A DNA stretch of 64,000 nt. It comes from an uncultured Mucilaginibacter sp. (GTDB lineage Bacteria > Bacteroidota > Bacteroidia > Sphingobacteriales > Sphingobacteriaceae). Made by a program: the position numbers and the translations under genes. Location: positions 1 through 64,000 of the forward strand of contig CAJYJH010000093.1 of assembly GCA_913775265.1 (NCBI GenBank), in the 5' to 3' direction. Within the stretch, counting starts at the first letter, position 1, and every line of letters starts with the position of its first letter. The notes beneath the pieces were generated by a model. It had not been told where the DNA came from. It worked only from the letters and a program-made list of their open reading frames with translations, and searched no databases. Below are positions 9,088 through 17,643 of this stretch, piece after piece.

Positions 9088-9987
9088 TTAGGCGTTTTTA
9101 GTAATGTTCAAAAACAGTTGCTCTAAATCTTTCTGCACTTTACCAATGCTGTATATTTTATGCCCCTGGTTGTGCAAGCGGGCATTAATGGCAGCTACGG
9201 CATCTTTAGAGGTATAAGGCAAGGTGATATAAGTGTCGGTAACGTTGTTGACCTCATGGCCGGCACTCTTCAAAAAGTTAGCGGCATTAGCAATCTGGTC
9301 TGTTTCGACTTGGATCATCGGCGGACTGATGCTTTCCAAATCCTGAATACTGCCCTGAAATACCATCGCCCCATGGTTGATAATGCCTACGTGGGTAGCC
9401 ATCCGCTCAATCTCGGCCAGTAAATGGCTCGATACAAAAACAGTTTTGCCCTGGTCTTTAACCAATTTAACCAGTAACTCCCTGATTTCAATAATGCCGT
9501 TAGGGTCTAAGCCGTTAGTTGGCTCGTCGAGGATTAGTAGTTTTGGGTCGGCCAGCATGGCTAAGGCTATACCTAAGCGTTGTTTCATGCCCAGCGAGTA
9601 GTTGCTTGCCTTTTTATGAGCGGCATCTTTTAAATGCACTAAGGTTAACATGTCATCAACCCGGCTAACCGGCACTTGTAAAAGTTTAGCGCGGTTAATC
9701 AAGTTTTCCCGGCCCGTTAAGTGGCCGTAAATGGCTGGCTGCTCAATGAGCGAACCTATCTGCGATAGTATACTAAGCCGGTTACGTTGCAATTCCTGCC
9801 CGAATATCGATATGCTGCCCTCCTGTATTTTCAAAAGGCTAAGCAAGAGCTTAATGGTAGTGGTTTTACCTGCGCCGTTAGGCCCTAAAAAACCAAAAAT
9901 GCTTTGCTCCGGTACTTGCAGTGATAAGGATTTTACAACAGGCTGTTTGCCAAAGTAAAAGTTTAGATTGCTGGTTTGAATTACCAT
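9088..9987 (-). CDS. ABC transporter ATP-binding protein
   Basis: 299 residues from the ATG at 9987, which opens the usual beta-strand (MVIQTSNLNFYFGKQPVV); an in-frame start 21 bases earlier is less likely. Walker A GPNGAGKTTTIKLL, Q-loop region GSLIEQPAIYG, signature YSLGMKQRLGIAL, Walker B LLILDEPTNGLDPNG and switch His in VSSHLLAE are all intact. A C-terminal extension of about 85 residues is typical of CcmA/BcrA-type ATPases. It drives the permease encoded next to it. Its start overlaps the stop of the upstream 70-residue gene (ATGGTAA), so translation is probably coupled. Confidence 0.92.
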   Translation of the reverse strand: MVIQTSNLNFYFGKQPVVKSLSLQVPEQSIFGFLGPNGAGKTTTIKLLLSLLKIQEGSISIFGQELQRNRLSILSQIGSLIEQPAIYGHLTGRENLINRAKLLQVPVSRVDDMLTLVHLKDAAHKKASNYSLGMKQRLGIALAMLADPKLLILDEPTNGLDPNGIIEIRELLVKLVKDQGKTVFVSSHLLAEIERMATHVGIINHGAMVFQGSIQDLESISPPMIQVETDQIANAANFLKSAGHEVNNVTDTYITLPYTSKDAVAAINARLHNQGHKIYSIGKVQKDLEQLFLNITKNA

Positions 9988-10193
9988 AAATTGGCAGAAA
10001 CAGAGCAAACGGTTTTTACCAGATGAATGCTTTGGCTAAACAGCGAAGTAGCATGTTTAACCGATGTTAAGCTGTTGCTATCGGCAAAGTGTTTGGCTTG
10101 CTCAAACTGATAGCTTACACCAAGTACTAAAGCAAATAATACAGGTACTAACAGTAATATAAAAGGATTAAGGTTTGATACTAGCTTTTTCAT
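9981..10193 (-). CDS. 70-residue single-span membrane protein upstream of the ABC exporter genes
   Basis: Start taken at ATG 10193 (MKKLVSNLNPFILLLVPV); a longer in-frame start exists but adds only a non-conserved-looking leader. There is one strong hydrophobic segment (about residues 9-26) after a Lys-containing start, then about 44 polar residues with Gln, His and Ser. I recognise no family. Its stop overlaps the ATPase start by 7 bases, which argues for a real, co-translated gene: an exporter accessory peptide, or an N-terminal anchor with a periplasmic sensing tail (inference). Confidence 0.6.
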   Translation of the reverse strand: MKKLVSNLNPFILLLVPVLFALVLGVSYQFEQAKHFADSNSLTSVKHATSLFSQSIHLVKTVCSVSANLW

Positions 10194-10255
10194 TGTGACT
10201 GATTTGATGAAACAAAGTAAATTCAAAAAAATCAGCTCCTAAACTTATTTAGACC

Positions 10256-10289
10256 AACTGCCCCGAATTATAGATAAACGGCAGTTTAT
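10256..10289. promoter_or_regulatory. overlapping palindromes between divergent ABC and LytS/LytTR units
   Basis: AACTGCC (10256-10262) is the reverse complement of GGCAGTT (10280-10286), and ATAAAC/GTTTAT (10274-10279/10284-10289) form a second palindrome over the same bases. The GTTTAT cores resemble half-sites bound by LytTR domains, but no exact consensus pair is present. The location, 60 to 110 bases from both start codons, suits an operator. It is a candidate only. Confidence 0.35.
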
Positions 10290-10395
10290 GGCGACGAAAG
10301 TGTTCATCGATATTTACAGCCTGTTCATCGGCAAAAAGCCGGGGTGTATATAATTGGCGGGGCAAGTTAGTGCCATAAATTTTATATTTAGGGCA

Positions 10396-11409
10396 ATGAA
10401 GAAATATTGGCAGATATTTGGGCACTCGCTATTCTGGATAAGCATCACTTCTTTTTTTATGCTTGTTGCCCATAATAACACCAAACTTAAACTGGTTGAT
10501 TTGCTGGTAACTTTTATTGGTTACGGTATCATCAATATTGGTCTGTTTTATTTCAACTACTTGTACCTCATTCCGCAGTTTTTAGATAAAAAACAATATC
10601 GAAGGTATATCCTGGTGACGCTGCTCTCTGTAGCGTTTATTGGCTTTGTAAAATACGGGCTGGGCACCGTATTTCATGAGCATATTTTGGTAAGCCGTAG
10701 TGGTAAAACTATTAGCTTTTGGTCCTATTACACCAGTACCCTGCTTACCAGCATCATTTTTATGCTGCTGAGCCTGTTGTATCATTTTACGGTAGACTGG
10801 TTTGTGAACGAACGCGTACAGCGCGATTTGGAAAATCAGCGGCTCACAGCTGAACTGGCTTTATTAAAGTCGCAGATTAATCCGCATTTTTTGTTTAATT
10901 CACTCAATAGTATCTATTCGCTGGCCTACCAGCGAGCCGATAATACGCCCGAAGCCATTTTAAAGCTTTCGGAAATTATGCGTTACATGTTATATGAGTG
11001 TAACGATAATAAGGTTGATCTGGCACATGAACTGCAGTATCTGCAAAACTTCATTGATCTGCAAAAAATACGCTTCGGGGCTAATGGACATGTTGATTTT
11101 AGGGTGGAAGGTATCATTACCTATCAGCGTATTGTACCGCTTTTACTCATTTCCTTTATCGAGAATGCGTTTAAGCATGGCGTGGCTAACGATGAGCAGA
11201 ATCCGATACTGATTAACATTTCGGTTGATGACAGTAAGCTGCATTTTTATATGCACAACAAAAAACACTTGCTTAACCGTGATGCTGCCGGTGGTATTGG
11301 CCTAAGTAATGTTAAGCGGCGGTTGAAATTATTGTATCCTAATCAGTATCAGTTGAATATAAATGAAACGGCTGATACATATACTTGCGAATTATCTTTA
11401 GCTTTATAA
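10396..11409 (+). CDS. LytS-type sensor histidine kinase (His_kinase family)
   Basis: 337 residues from ATG 10396; an upstream TTG at 10354 adds a leader without merit. Four hydrophobic segments lie in residues 8-140, followed by a short coiled linker (RVQRDLENQRLTAELALLKSQ). The phosphoacceptor motif SQINPHFLFNSLNSIYSL contains the His, and the ATPase domain shows FIENAFKHGV (N box) and GGIGLSNVKRRL (G box). There is no extracellular sensor domain, so it probably senses within the membrane or through a partner. The regulator gene begins 1 base after its stop, and the ABC exporter lies divergently upstream. Confidence 0.9.
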   Translation: MKKYWQIFGHSLFWISITSFFMLVAHNNTKLKLVDLLVTFIGYGIINIGLFYFNYLYLIPQFLDKKQYRRYILVTLLSVAFIGFVKYGLGTVFHEHILVSRSGKTISFWSYYTSTLLTSIIFMLLSLLYHFTVDWFVNERVQRDLENQRLTAELALLKSQINPHFLFNSLNSIYSLAYQRADNTPEAILKLSEIMRYMLYECNDNKVDLAHELQYLQNFIDLQKIRFGANGHVDFRVEGIITYQRIVPLLLISFIENAFKHGVANDEQNPILINISVDDSKLHFYMHNKKHLLNRDAAGGIGLSNVKRRLKLLYPNQYQLNINETADTYTCELSLAL

Positions 11410-11410
11410 A

Positions 11411-12145
11411 ATGATCAGATGCCTGGTAGTTGACGATGAGCCTTTGGCTCTGCACGTGGTAGAAGACTACATTTCTAAAATCCCCTTTTTGCAATTGGTA
11501 AAAGCAACTACCAGTGCCATTGAGGCACTTACCCTGGTGCAGGATGGCGATATTGATCTGGTTTTTTTAGATGTACAAATGCCCGAGCTTACCGGCATCC
11601 AGTTTTTGCGTATAGCCAACGGCAAAGCCAAAATAATTTTAACTACAGCATATCCGCAATACGCCCTGCAAGGGTACGAGCTGGATGCAGTAGATTACCT
11701 GCTTAAGCCTATTGCGTTTGACCGGTTTTACAAAGCGGCGCAAAAAGTGCATGCAACCATGTTTCCGCCGGCGGTTAAGCCGGTCGAAAAAGAAGAAGCA
11801 CCGGCACATCCGCAATCTGATATTTCGAATGATTTTATCTTCGTAAAAACTGAGCATAAGATACAGAAGGTGTATCTTAATAATATTCTGTTTATCGAAG
11901 GGCTTAAAGATTACATTTCCATATTTACTCCTGCCGAACGCATCATCACCCTACAGAATATGAAAAAGGTAGAAGATGCACTCCCTGAAAGGCACTTCAT
12001 CCGGGTACATCGTTCGTACATTGTAGCGCTCAATAAAATTGACAGCATTGAGCGGAGCCGCATTTTTATAGGCGATAAAATTATCCCTATCGGCGATACC
12101 TACCGCGACGAATTTTTTAAAATGATTGAAGAAAAGAATATCTAA
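11411..12145 (+). CDS. LytTR-family response regulator
   Basis: 244 residues. An N-terminal receiver has the acidic pocket VVDDE (Asp8/Asp9), phosphoacceptor Asp54 in LVFLDVQMPEL, a Thr in TTAYPQ and Lys in YLLKPI. The C-terminal LytTR DNA-binding domain (about 137-240) has FVKTEHKIQKVYLNNILFIEG and FIRVHRSYIVALNKI. The partner kinase is encoded immediately upstream. The likely target is the divergent exporter operon. Its last 4 bases overlap the end of the convergent acyltransferase gene. Confidence 0.93.
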   Translation: MIRCLVVDDEPLALHVVEDYISKIPFLQLVKATTSAIEALTLVQDGDIDLVFLDVQMPELTGIQFLRIANGKAKIILTTAYPQYALQGYELDAVDYLLKPIAFDRFYKAAQKVHATMFPPAVKPVEKEEAPAHPQSDISNDFIFVKTEHKIQKVYLNNILFIEGLKDYISIFTPAERIITLQNMKKVEDALPERHFIRVHRSYIVALNKIDSIERSRIFIGDKIIPIGDTYRDEFFKMIEEKNI

Positions 12146-12876
12146 ACGTTCACCTTAGCTTTAATTGTCTCTTCAATTTGCTTTACTAACTCATCAGCCG
12201 GACGTCCATCGGGTTCAACCGGCGTGAGTACTTCAAACGTTAAATGTTCAAATGGGCCTAACGGATAAATACCATAGCGCACCATTTTCCAGGCATTGTT
12301 AATGGCAATAGGAACTAATAAAGCGTTAGGGCACTTTTTTAATAGAGTAGCAACACCGGCAGATTGAAAGGTCCGAACCTTTCCATCTTTAGACCGGGTG
12401 CCTTCCGGAAAAATCACGGTCGACCAGTTATTATCCTTCATCCGGCCAGCTAGCTTCAACAGTTCGGTGATGGACTGGCGAGGGTCATTACGATTAATGT
12501 TGGCACCACCGCCCACTTTTAAATTGTAAGAGATAGAAAGGATGCCTTTGGTAAGTTCGACCTTAGAAATAAATTTAGCATGGTAACGGCGCAGATTATA
12601 AATAAGCGGCGGTACATCGTACATGCTTTGGTGGTTAGAGATAAAGATGATAGGGCGCCCCTCGGGTAGTTGCTGCTGGTTGATGAAGGTAACACGGTTC
12701 CCTAACAAATAGTAAGTGCTGGTGAGCAATCCGTTTAAAATATCTACCGAGCGTTTATGCGGACCGTAGCCACCTAAATTATAGCATAACCATTGTATAG
12801 GTTGAAACAACAATAATAAAAAACCAAAAGCCGGATAATGAATGGCAGACAGGATGTAGCCTAACAGTTTTCTCAT
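12142..12876 (-). CDS. 1-acyl-sn-glycerol-3-phosphate acyltransferase (PlsC family)
   Basis: 244 residues. A hydrophobic N-terminal anchor (about 1-32) precedes motif I NHQSMYD (81-87, catalytic His82 and Asp87) and motif III FPEGTRSKDGK (about 154). Together they bind acyl donor and glycerol phosphate. The expected reaction is acylation of lysophosphatidic acid to phosphatidic acid at the inner membrane. Length fits the family. It is followed on the same strand, in gene order from the right, by the NUDIX gene 88 bases upstream, so a shared transcript is possible. Confidence 0.85.
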   Translation of the reverse strand: MRKLLGYILSAIHYPAFGFLLLLFQPIQWLCYNLGGYGPHKRSVDILNGLLTSTYYLLGNRVTFINQQQLPEGRPIIFISNHQSMYDVPPLIYNLRRYHAKFISKVELTKGILSISYNLKVGGGANINRNDPRQSITELLKLAGRMKDNNWSTVIFPEGTRSKDGKVRTFQSAGVATLLKKCPNALLVPIAINNAWKMVRYGIYPLGPFEHLTFEVLTPVEPDGRPADELVKQIEETIKAKVNV

Positions 12877-12964
12877 AACAAAACACCAAAGTTAACAAAA
12901 TAACCTGAAGGTAAAACGTTACTAATGAGTGTCTATAGCCTTGTTTAAAAATAGCTTTATCCAA

Positions 12965-13528
12965 TTATTTTATGCTCCCCTCCATAATCATCAGCTGTAC
13001 CCTCATTACGGCTGCCAGTGTTATTGAGTCGGTTATTTCGCTGTTGCATACCATGCGGTAAACTTCGCTAAAAGGCAGCTTGCGTACCATAAGTTCTTCT
13101 GTTTCTTCAGGTTCAGCCTCGTGCTGTTCCAGGCCGCGAGCCAGGTAGATGTAGCCAAACTCGTCGCCAACCGAATTGGATAAGTGTATGCGATTAATCT
13201 CAGTCCATTCGTTAGCTTTCAATCCGGTCTCCTCAAGTAACTCGCGCTTAGCTGATTCCAGAGGATCGGTACCAAGCGGGCCGCCACCTTCCGGAATCTC
13301 CCAACTATATTCATTCAGCGTAAAACGGAACTGTCCAACCAAGTAGGTATTCAGTTCATCATCCAATGCTATCACACCAATAGCGCGATTTTTATAATGT
13401 ACCTTACCATAGATACCCGCGTTGCCCGACGGATTGATGACCTCGTAATGTGTTAGGCCTATCCATGGGTTATCATAAACCTGCTTTTCGGAAGTAATTT
13501 GCCAAGGGTTGTGTTCAGGGTGTTGCAT
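12965..13528 (-). CDS. NUDIX hydrolase, ADP-ribose pyrophosphatase-like
   Basis: 187 residues. The NUDIX box GPLGTDPLESAKRELLEETG (about residues 80-100) is complete, including the RE-x-x-EE metal ligands. The preceding strands (YLVGQFRFTLNEYSWEIPEGG) resemble the ADP-ribose/sugar-nucleotide pyrophosphatase subgroup, where an E-x-P-x-G segment comes just before the box. It probably hydrolyses ADP-ribose or related NDP-X compounds in the cytoplasm; exact substrate is not determined by sequence. Confidence 0.87.
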   Translation of the reverse strand: MQHPEHNPWQITSEKQVYDNPWIGLTHYEVINPSGNAGIYGKVHYKNRAIGVIALDDELNTYLVGQFRFTLNEYSWEIPEGGGPLGTDPLESAKRELLEETGLKANEWTEINRIHLSNSVGDEFGYIYLARGLEQHEAEPEETEELMVRKLPFSEVYRMVCNSEITDSITLAAVMRVQLMIMEGSIK

Positions 13529-13563
13529 GCGGGTAAATATAGAATGTTATAAACATGCAGCCA

Positions 13564-13593
13564 CAAAAAAAGCGGCAGAAATTTCTGCCGCTT
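13564..13593 (-). terminator. intrinsic terminator of metK
   Basis: The 24-base perfect palindrome 13570-13593 (arms AAGCGGCAGAAA and TTTCTGCCGCTT) is followed, on the minus strand, by a run of T. It sits 22 bases past the metK stop and 35 bases before the NUDIX start, so it separates the two genes. Confidence 0.88.
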
Positions 13594-13615
13594 CATAATC
13601 AATATTTAAAAGCTA

Positions 13616-14866
13616 TTAAAGACCAAAAGCCTCTTTTACTTTTTCAACGTAGTCTAATTTTTCCCAGGTAAATAGTTCTACTTCTTTTGTTACCTCGCGG
13701 CCTTCAGGACTTACGAAGGTTTTAGTTACGGTTTCGCTGGCTTTACCAAAATGGCCGTAAGCAGCAGTTTCGCTGTAAATAGGGTTACGCAATTTAAAAC
13801 GGGTTTCAATAGCGTAAGGACGCATATCAAATAGTTGCTCTACTTTTTTAGCTATTTCGCCGTCGTGGAGGTCAACCTGTGCAGTACCATATGTGTTTAC
13901 ATAAATACCCATAGGCTGCGCTACACCAATAGCGTATGATACCTGTACCAGTACTTCTTTACAAACACCGGCTGCAACCAGGTTTTTAGCAATATGGCGG
14001 GTGGCATAAGCAGCCGAACGGTCAACTTTCGACGGATCTTTACCCGAAAATGCGCCACCACCGTGTGCACCTTTACCACCGTAGGTATCTACAATAATTT
14101 TACGTCCTGTTAAACCGGTATCACCATGCGGACCACCAATTACAAATTTGCCGGTCGGGTTAATGTGATACTTAATATCGTCATTAAAGAAGTGGGCATA
14201 TTTAGGGTAACGGGCTTTAACACGCGGGATCAGAATGTTGATGATGTCTTCGCGAATTTTAGCCAGCATTGCATCATCCTCATCAAAATCATCGTGTTGG
14301 GTAGAGATAACTATAGCATCAATACGCTGAGGCTGGTTGTTGTCATCATACTCCAACGTTACCTGCGATTTAGCATCCGGGCGCAGATACTTAATGTCGG
14401 TCATTTCGCGACGAACAGCAGCCAGTTCCAACAATAAAGCGTGGGCAATATCTAACGCCAAAGGCATATAGTTGTCTGTCTCTACGGTAGCATAGCCAAA
14501 CATCATACCTTGGTCGCCGGCACCTTGTTCCTGTTTTTCCTGGCGATCAACACCCTGGTTAATATCAGGCGATTGTTCGTGGATGGCTGATAATACGCCA
14601 CAGGAGCTGCCATCAAACATGTACTCGCCTTTGGTGTAACCAATACGGTTAATTACATCGCGGGCAATTTTTTGTACATCTAAATAAGCTTTTGATTTTA
14701 CCTCGCCGGCCAATATCACCTGTCCGGTAGTTACCAGCGTTTCGCAGGCAACCTTCGAATCGGCGTCAAAAGCCAGGAAATTATCAATCAACGCGTCCGA
14801 TATCTGGTCGGCCACTTTATCCGGATGTCCTTCTGAAACGGACTCTGAAGTGAATAAATAAGGCAT
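13616..14866 (-). CDS. metK: S-adenosylmethionine synthetase
   Basis: 416 residues. Family signatures are intact: [15 protein letters not shown] near the N-terminus (ATP/Mg binding), [12 protein letters not shown], and the P-loop-like [16 protein letters not shown]. The enzyme makes S-adenosylmethionine from methionine and ATP, liberating phosphate and pyrophosphate, in the cytoplasm. About 75 bases of leader separate its ATG from a SAM-II-type riboswitch, so product feedback on expression is likely. An inorganic pyrophosphatase gene is present elsewhere in the window but not linked. Confidence 0.97.
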   Translation of the reverse strand: MPYLFTSESVSEGHPDKVADQISDALIDNFLAFDADSKVACETLVTTGQVILAGEVKSKAYLDVQKIARDVINRIGYTKGEYMFDGSSCGVLSAIHEQSPDINQGVDRQEKQEQGAGDQGMMFGYATVETDNYMPLALDIAHALLLELAAVRREMTDIKYLRPDAKSQVTLEYDDNNQPQRIDAIVISTQHDDFDEDDAMLAKIREDIINILIPRVKARYPKYAHFFNDDIKYHINPTGKFVIGGPHGDTGLTGRKIIVDTYGGKGAHGGGAFSGKDPSKVDRSAAYATRHIAKNLVAAGVCKEVLVQVSYAIGVAQPMGIYVNTYGTAQVDLHDGEIAKKVEQLFDMRPYAIETRFKLRNPIYSETAAYGHFGKASETVTKTFVSPEGREVTKEVELFTWEKLDYVEKVKEAFGL

Positions 14867-14937
14867 AAAATTTTAGTCAAAAGTTAATATTTGCAATCAG
14901 GTGTCCGGAAAAGAAAGGATTGAGTAAAAAAGGAAGA

Positions 14938-15010
14938 CAGGGTTTTAGCACTTTTTTACGTGGTTGCAATCCGGCTGCGTAAACAGCATTTTCAAATCAG
15001 TCCACTATCA
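14938..15010 (-). ncRNA. SAM-II-type riboswitch in the metK leader
   Basis: On the minus strand the leader reads GTGG, CTGATTTG, a small hairpin GCTG-TTTACG-CAGC, TTGCAACCAC, an A-rich linker, then GTGCTAAAACCC. The conserved SAM-II elements (P1 arms GTGG/CCAC, the GATTT segment, TTGCAA before the second P1 arm, GCTAAAA at the 3' side) appear in order with compact spacing. SAM-II aptamers are known from alpha-proteobacteria and Bacteroidetes, before methionine and SAM synthesis genes. Binding of SAM closes a pseudoknot and lowers expression. A -7 element just upstream would place it at the very 5' end of the transcript. The pseudoknot pairing was not folded by computation. Confidence 0.8.
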
Positions 15011-15015
15011 GGTAG

Positions 15016-15023
15016 CAAAAGTA
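15016..15023 (-). promoter_or_regulatory. -7 promoter element for metK
   Basis: TACTTTTG on the minus strand is a perfect TAnnTTTG match. A start about 6 bases downstream coincides with the beginning of the SAM-II element, giving a leader of about 143 bases. I see no clean -33 TTTG at the ideal distance. Confidence 0.55.
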
Positions 15024-15053
15024 AAACAATTTTACAAAAGCCGAAAATAGGCT

Positions 15054-15061
15054 TACTTTTG
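15054..15061 (+). promoter_or_regulatory. -7 promoter element for the lipid kinase gene
   Basis: TACTTTTG is a perfect TAnnTTTG match; TTTA at 15031-15034 lies 19 bases upstream in place of the -33 element. It ends 21 bases before the TTG start. It is divergent from the metK promoter, with 30 bases between the two -7 elements. Confidence 0.5.
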
Positions 15062-15082
15062 ATACCGAAAAAGTATTGATAG

Positions 15083-15970
15083 TTGAAAAGGAAAGCTTTA
15101 TTCGTAATTAATCCGGTGGCAGGTGGTAAATCTAAAGAGCACGTGCCGCAATTAATTAAGCAATACCTTAACAAAGACACCATTGAGCCTACCATCGTAT
15201 TTACCGAAGAGGCAGGGCATGCACACTGGTTGGCTAAAGAAGCCAGTACTACTCATCATAACATCATTGCAGTAGGGGGCGACGGTACCGTTAACGAAGT
15301 TGCCTCTGCGGTAGTTGGCAGCCAGGCGGCGTTGGGTATTTTACCTTTTGGTTCCGGCAATGGGTTATCACGGTTTTTAAGTATCCCTATGGATACGACC
15401 AAGGCTATACAGGCTATTAATACGCATCATACTCAAACTATAGATGCTGCACAATTAAACGGGCAATGGTTTTTTAACATGGCCGGTATGGGCTTTGATG
15501 CACATATCAGTCACGTTTTTGCCCATCAAAAAAAGCGGGGATTCATTACTTACTTCAAATCAGCAGTAAGCGAAATCATCAGTTACCAATCTCAGCGCTA
15601 TGATATGGTGATTGATGGTAAAACCTACAGCCGCGATGCATTTATGCTGAGTTTTGCCAATTCCTCACAATACGGTAACAACGCGCACGTTTCTCCGCAT
15701 GCTTCTGTGCAAGACGGTCTGTTGGACGTGTGCGTGATCAAACCGTTTCCGCTATATCGCTTTCCTGAAATGGGACTGCGCCTGTTTAACAAAACGGCCG
15801 ATAAATCTAAATACGTCGAAATTATTCGCGGGAAAAATATTCAGGTAGCACGCAATGGTGCTGGGCCAATACATTTGGACGGGGAACCGCAGAACGTAGG
15901 TGCTGCCATTGATATCAAAATTGTACCTTTATCATTAAAGGTAATTGTGGGCAGCAATTACAGCGAGTAG
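15083..15970 (+). CDS. diacylglycerol/sphingosine kinase-like lipid kinase (DagK/YegS family)
   Basis: 295 residues. The start is TTG at 15083, since the conserved N-terminal strand ALFVINPVAGGKS begins right after it and no ATG is near. The nucleotide-binding signature AVGGDGTVNEVAS (about 64-76) and PFGSGNGLSRFL identify the DAGK catalytic domain, and HLDGEP near the C-terminus is the usual metal-site loop. The family phosphorylates diacylglycerol, sphingoid bases or similar lipids at the membrane face. Bacteroidota often make sphingolipids, so either lipid class is possible. The SUI1-like gene starts 3 bases after its stop. Confidence 0.88.
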   Translation: MKRKALFVINPVAGGKSKEHVPQLIKQYLNKDTIEPTIVFTEEAGHAHWLAKEASTTHHNIIAVGGDGTVNEVASAVVGSQAALGILPFGSGNGLSRFLSIPMDTTKAIQAINTHHTQTIDAAQLNGQWFFNMAGMGFDAHISHVFAHQKKRGFITYFKSAVSEIISYQSQRYDMVIDGKTYSRDAFMLSFANSSQYGNNAHVSPHASVQDGLLDVCVIKPFPLYRFPEMGLRLFNKTADKSKYVEIIRGKNIQVARNGAGPIHLDGEPQNVGAAIDIKIVPLSLKVIVGSNYSE

Positions 15971-15973
15971 ATT

Positions 15974-16318
15974 ATGAGCAAGAAAAATAATAAGCCTTCC
16001 GGTGGAATTATCTATTCTACCAACCCTGATTTTGAATTTGAAGCCGGAAACAACGATGATATAACTACGCTGTCACCGCAACAGCAAAATTTAAAAATTT
16101 ACCTGGACCGCAAAGGTGGAAGCAAACTAGTAACCCGGATTACGGGCTTTGCCGGAGCTGAGAGCGACCTTGAGGCTTTAGGAAAACTATTAAAAACTAA
16201 GTGCGGGGTTGGTGGTTCTGTAAAAGATTATGAGATTTTAATTCAGGGCGATTTTCGCGATAAAATATTACAACTTTTAACTACTGATGGTTATAAAGCA
16301 AAAAAAGCGGGCGGTTAA
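15974..16318 (+). CDS. SUI1/eIF1-like translation factor (YciH family)
   Basis: 114 residues. A variable N-terminal half is followed by the SUI1 fold: [20 protein letters not shown], then [27 protein letters not shown], with the conserved Lys-x-x-Cys-Gly-x-Gly-Gly turn. In eukaryotes and archaea this family guards start-codon choice; the role of the bacterial homologues (YciH) is less clear, though in vitro discrimination of initiation complexes has been described for the E. coli protein. It is probably co-transcribed with the lipid kinase gene. Confidence 0.9.
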   Translation: MSKKNNKPSGGIIYSTNPDFEFEAGNNDDITTLSPQQQNLKIYLDRKGGSKLVTRITGFAGAESDLEALGKLLKTKCGVGGSVKDYEILIQGDFRDKILQLLTTDGYKAKKAGG

Positions 16319-16784
16319 AGCTCTTCCTCCTTTTGTGAAATTACCATGAAAATTCGGTTAATTTTGCTAAAACGTTTTAAAAACTATTGATTTTGTTTTA
16401 AGTTTAGCAAAAACTTGTAGGTTTCTTTAAAAAGTACTGGTAATTAACTTATGTAAGAGGTAGTTTTGATAAAAGCAAGCCAAAAGGCATAAAACTGACA
16501 GCCCATATCATTTTAGTTACAGTTTTTTAATATCGAAAGCTTGCTATTATTAAAAAAAATGGTTTTCATTGCAGAAAATTGTTTGGTTAAACATAATAAT
16601 CGCAATGGATTGCGTTAATAAGTAAACCCGTTGTAAAACCGCTTACTAAGTTTGACATTAAATAATTGTAAAGAATAAGATTTTGCTTAATTTTATACTC
16701 ATAAAATTATAAATTTGTTATTCGCCAAAAGAGCATATTTAATTAACTAAATAGACATATAAAACTAAAACTAAATTTAAAGTA
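16319..16784. other. 466-base AT-rich intergenic region before exbB
   Basis: I find no credible open reading frame or RNA gene. Two perfect TAnnTTTG matches point rightwards: TAGTTTTG at 16461-16468 and TAAATTTG at 16710-16717. The second is the better candidate for the exbB operon, giving a leader of about 60 bases; TTTG at 16682-16685 is 24 bases upstream, slightly far for a -33 element. There is no strong terminator after the SUI1-like gene. Confidence 0.5.
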
Positions 16785-17627
16785 ATGGCAACCGCACCAT
16801 CAAAACCAACTACTCCTGTTAAAAAAGAAAGCTCAGGTAATTCAAGTGCTTTCGCTTCTTTAGTTATTCCTATTTGTTTCGTAATCGCCGTATTGCTGTT
16901 TATTTTCGTTTTTGGTGATGCTAGCCATTACAAAGGTGGCGATCCTAAAGGCGAGCCTGTAGACGTTTTCGGTACTGTACATAAAGGTGGTCCGATTGTA
17001 CCTGTTCTGATGACCATGTTCTTAATGATGGTTGTATTCTCTATCGAGCGTTTTGTTGTTATCGGTAAAGCATCTGGTACTGGTAATGTTGACGCATTCG
17101 TTAGAAAAATCAATTCATTCCTAAACCAAGGTAACATCGAAGCTGCAAGCGCTGAGTGTGACAAACAAAAAGGTTCGGTAGCTAACGTTATCAAATCTGG
17201 TTTGAAAAAATACCGTGAGATGGAAGAAGAGCCAAATCTGGACGTTGATCAAAAAACTTTGGCTATCCAAAAAGATATCGAAGAAGCAACAGCTTTAGAG
17301 ATGCCAATGTTAGAGCAAAACTTAACTATCATCGCTACCTTAGTATCAGTAGGTACCTTAGTAGGTTTGTTAGGTACGGTGGTAGGTATGATTGGTGCAT
17401 TCCAAACACTTGCTACTTCAGGTGCTCCTAACCAGGCTGAGTTATCATCTCACATTTCTGAGGCTTTGATCAATACAGCATTAGGTATTGCAACTTCAGC
17501 TTTGTCGATTATCTCTTACAACGTATTTACGTCTAAAATTGATAAATTGACTTACGCTATCGACGAAACTGGTTTCAGCATTGTACAAACATTTGCTGCT
17601 TCACATAAAAACAAATCAAGATATTAA
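16785..17627 (+). CDS. exbB: ExbB/TolQ/MotA-type proton channel subunit
   Basis: 280 residues. A polar, Pro/Lys-rich N-terminus leads to membrane segments near 25-47, 68-90, 175-205 and 220-245. The late block GTVVGMIGAFQTLA and INTALGIATSALSIISYN is the conserved MotA/TolQ/ExbB core that lines the proton pathway. With ExbD it converts proton-motive force into TonB movement at the inner membrane. It is the first gene of a run through 22655. Codon usage and the low GC at the third position suggest high expression (by eye only). Confidence 0.93.
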   Translation: MATAPSKPTTPVKKESSGNSSAFASLVIPICFVIAVLLFIFVFGDASHYKGGDPKGEPVDVFGTVHKGGPIVPVLMTMFLMMVVFSIERFVVIGKASGTGNVDAFVRKINSFLNQGNIEAASAECDKQKGSVANVIKSGLKKYREMEEEPNLDVDQKTLAIQKDIEEATALEMPMLEQNLTIIATLVSVGTLVGLLGTVVGMIGAFQTLATSGAPNQAELSSHISEALINTALGIATSALSIISYNVFTSKIDKLTYAIDETGFSIVQTFAASHKNKSRY

Positions 17628-17643
17628 TAATGGTGCGAGCTGG

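Noticed and set aside
16319..16784. A hidden RNA gene in the long gap before exbB
   Set aside because: I could not find a tRNA-like cloverleaf, a strong hairpin with a T-run or a known riboswitch pattern; only promoter-like motifs are seen.
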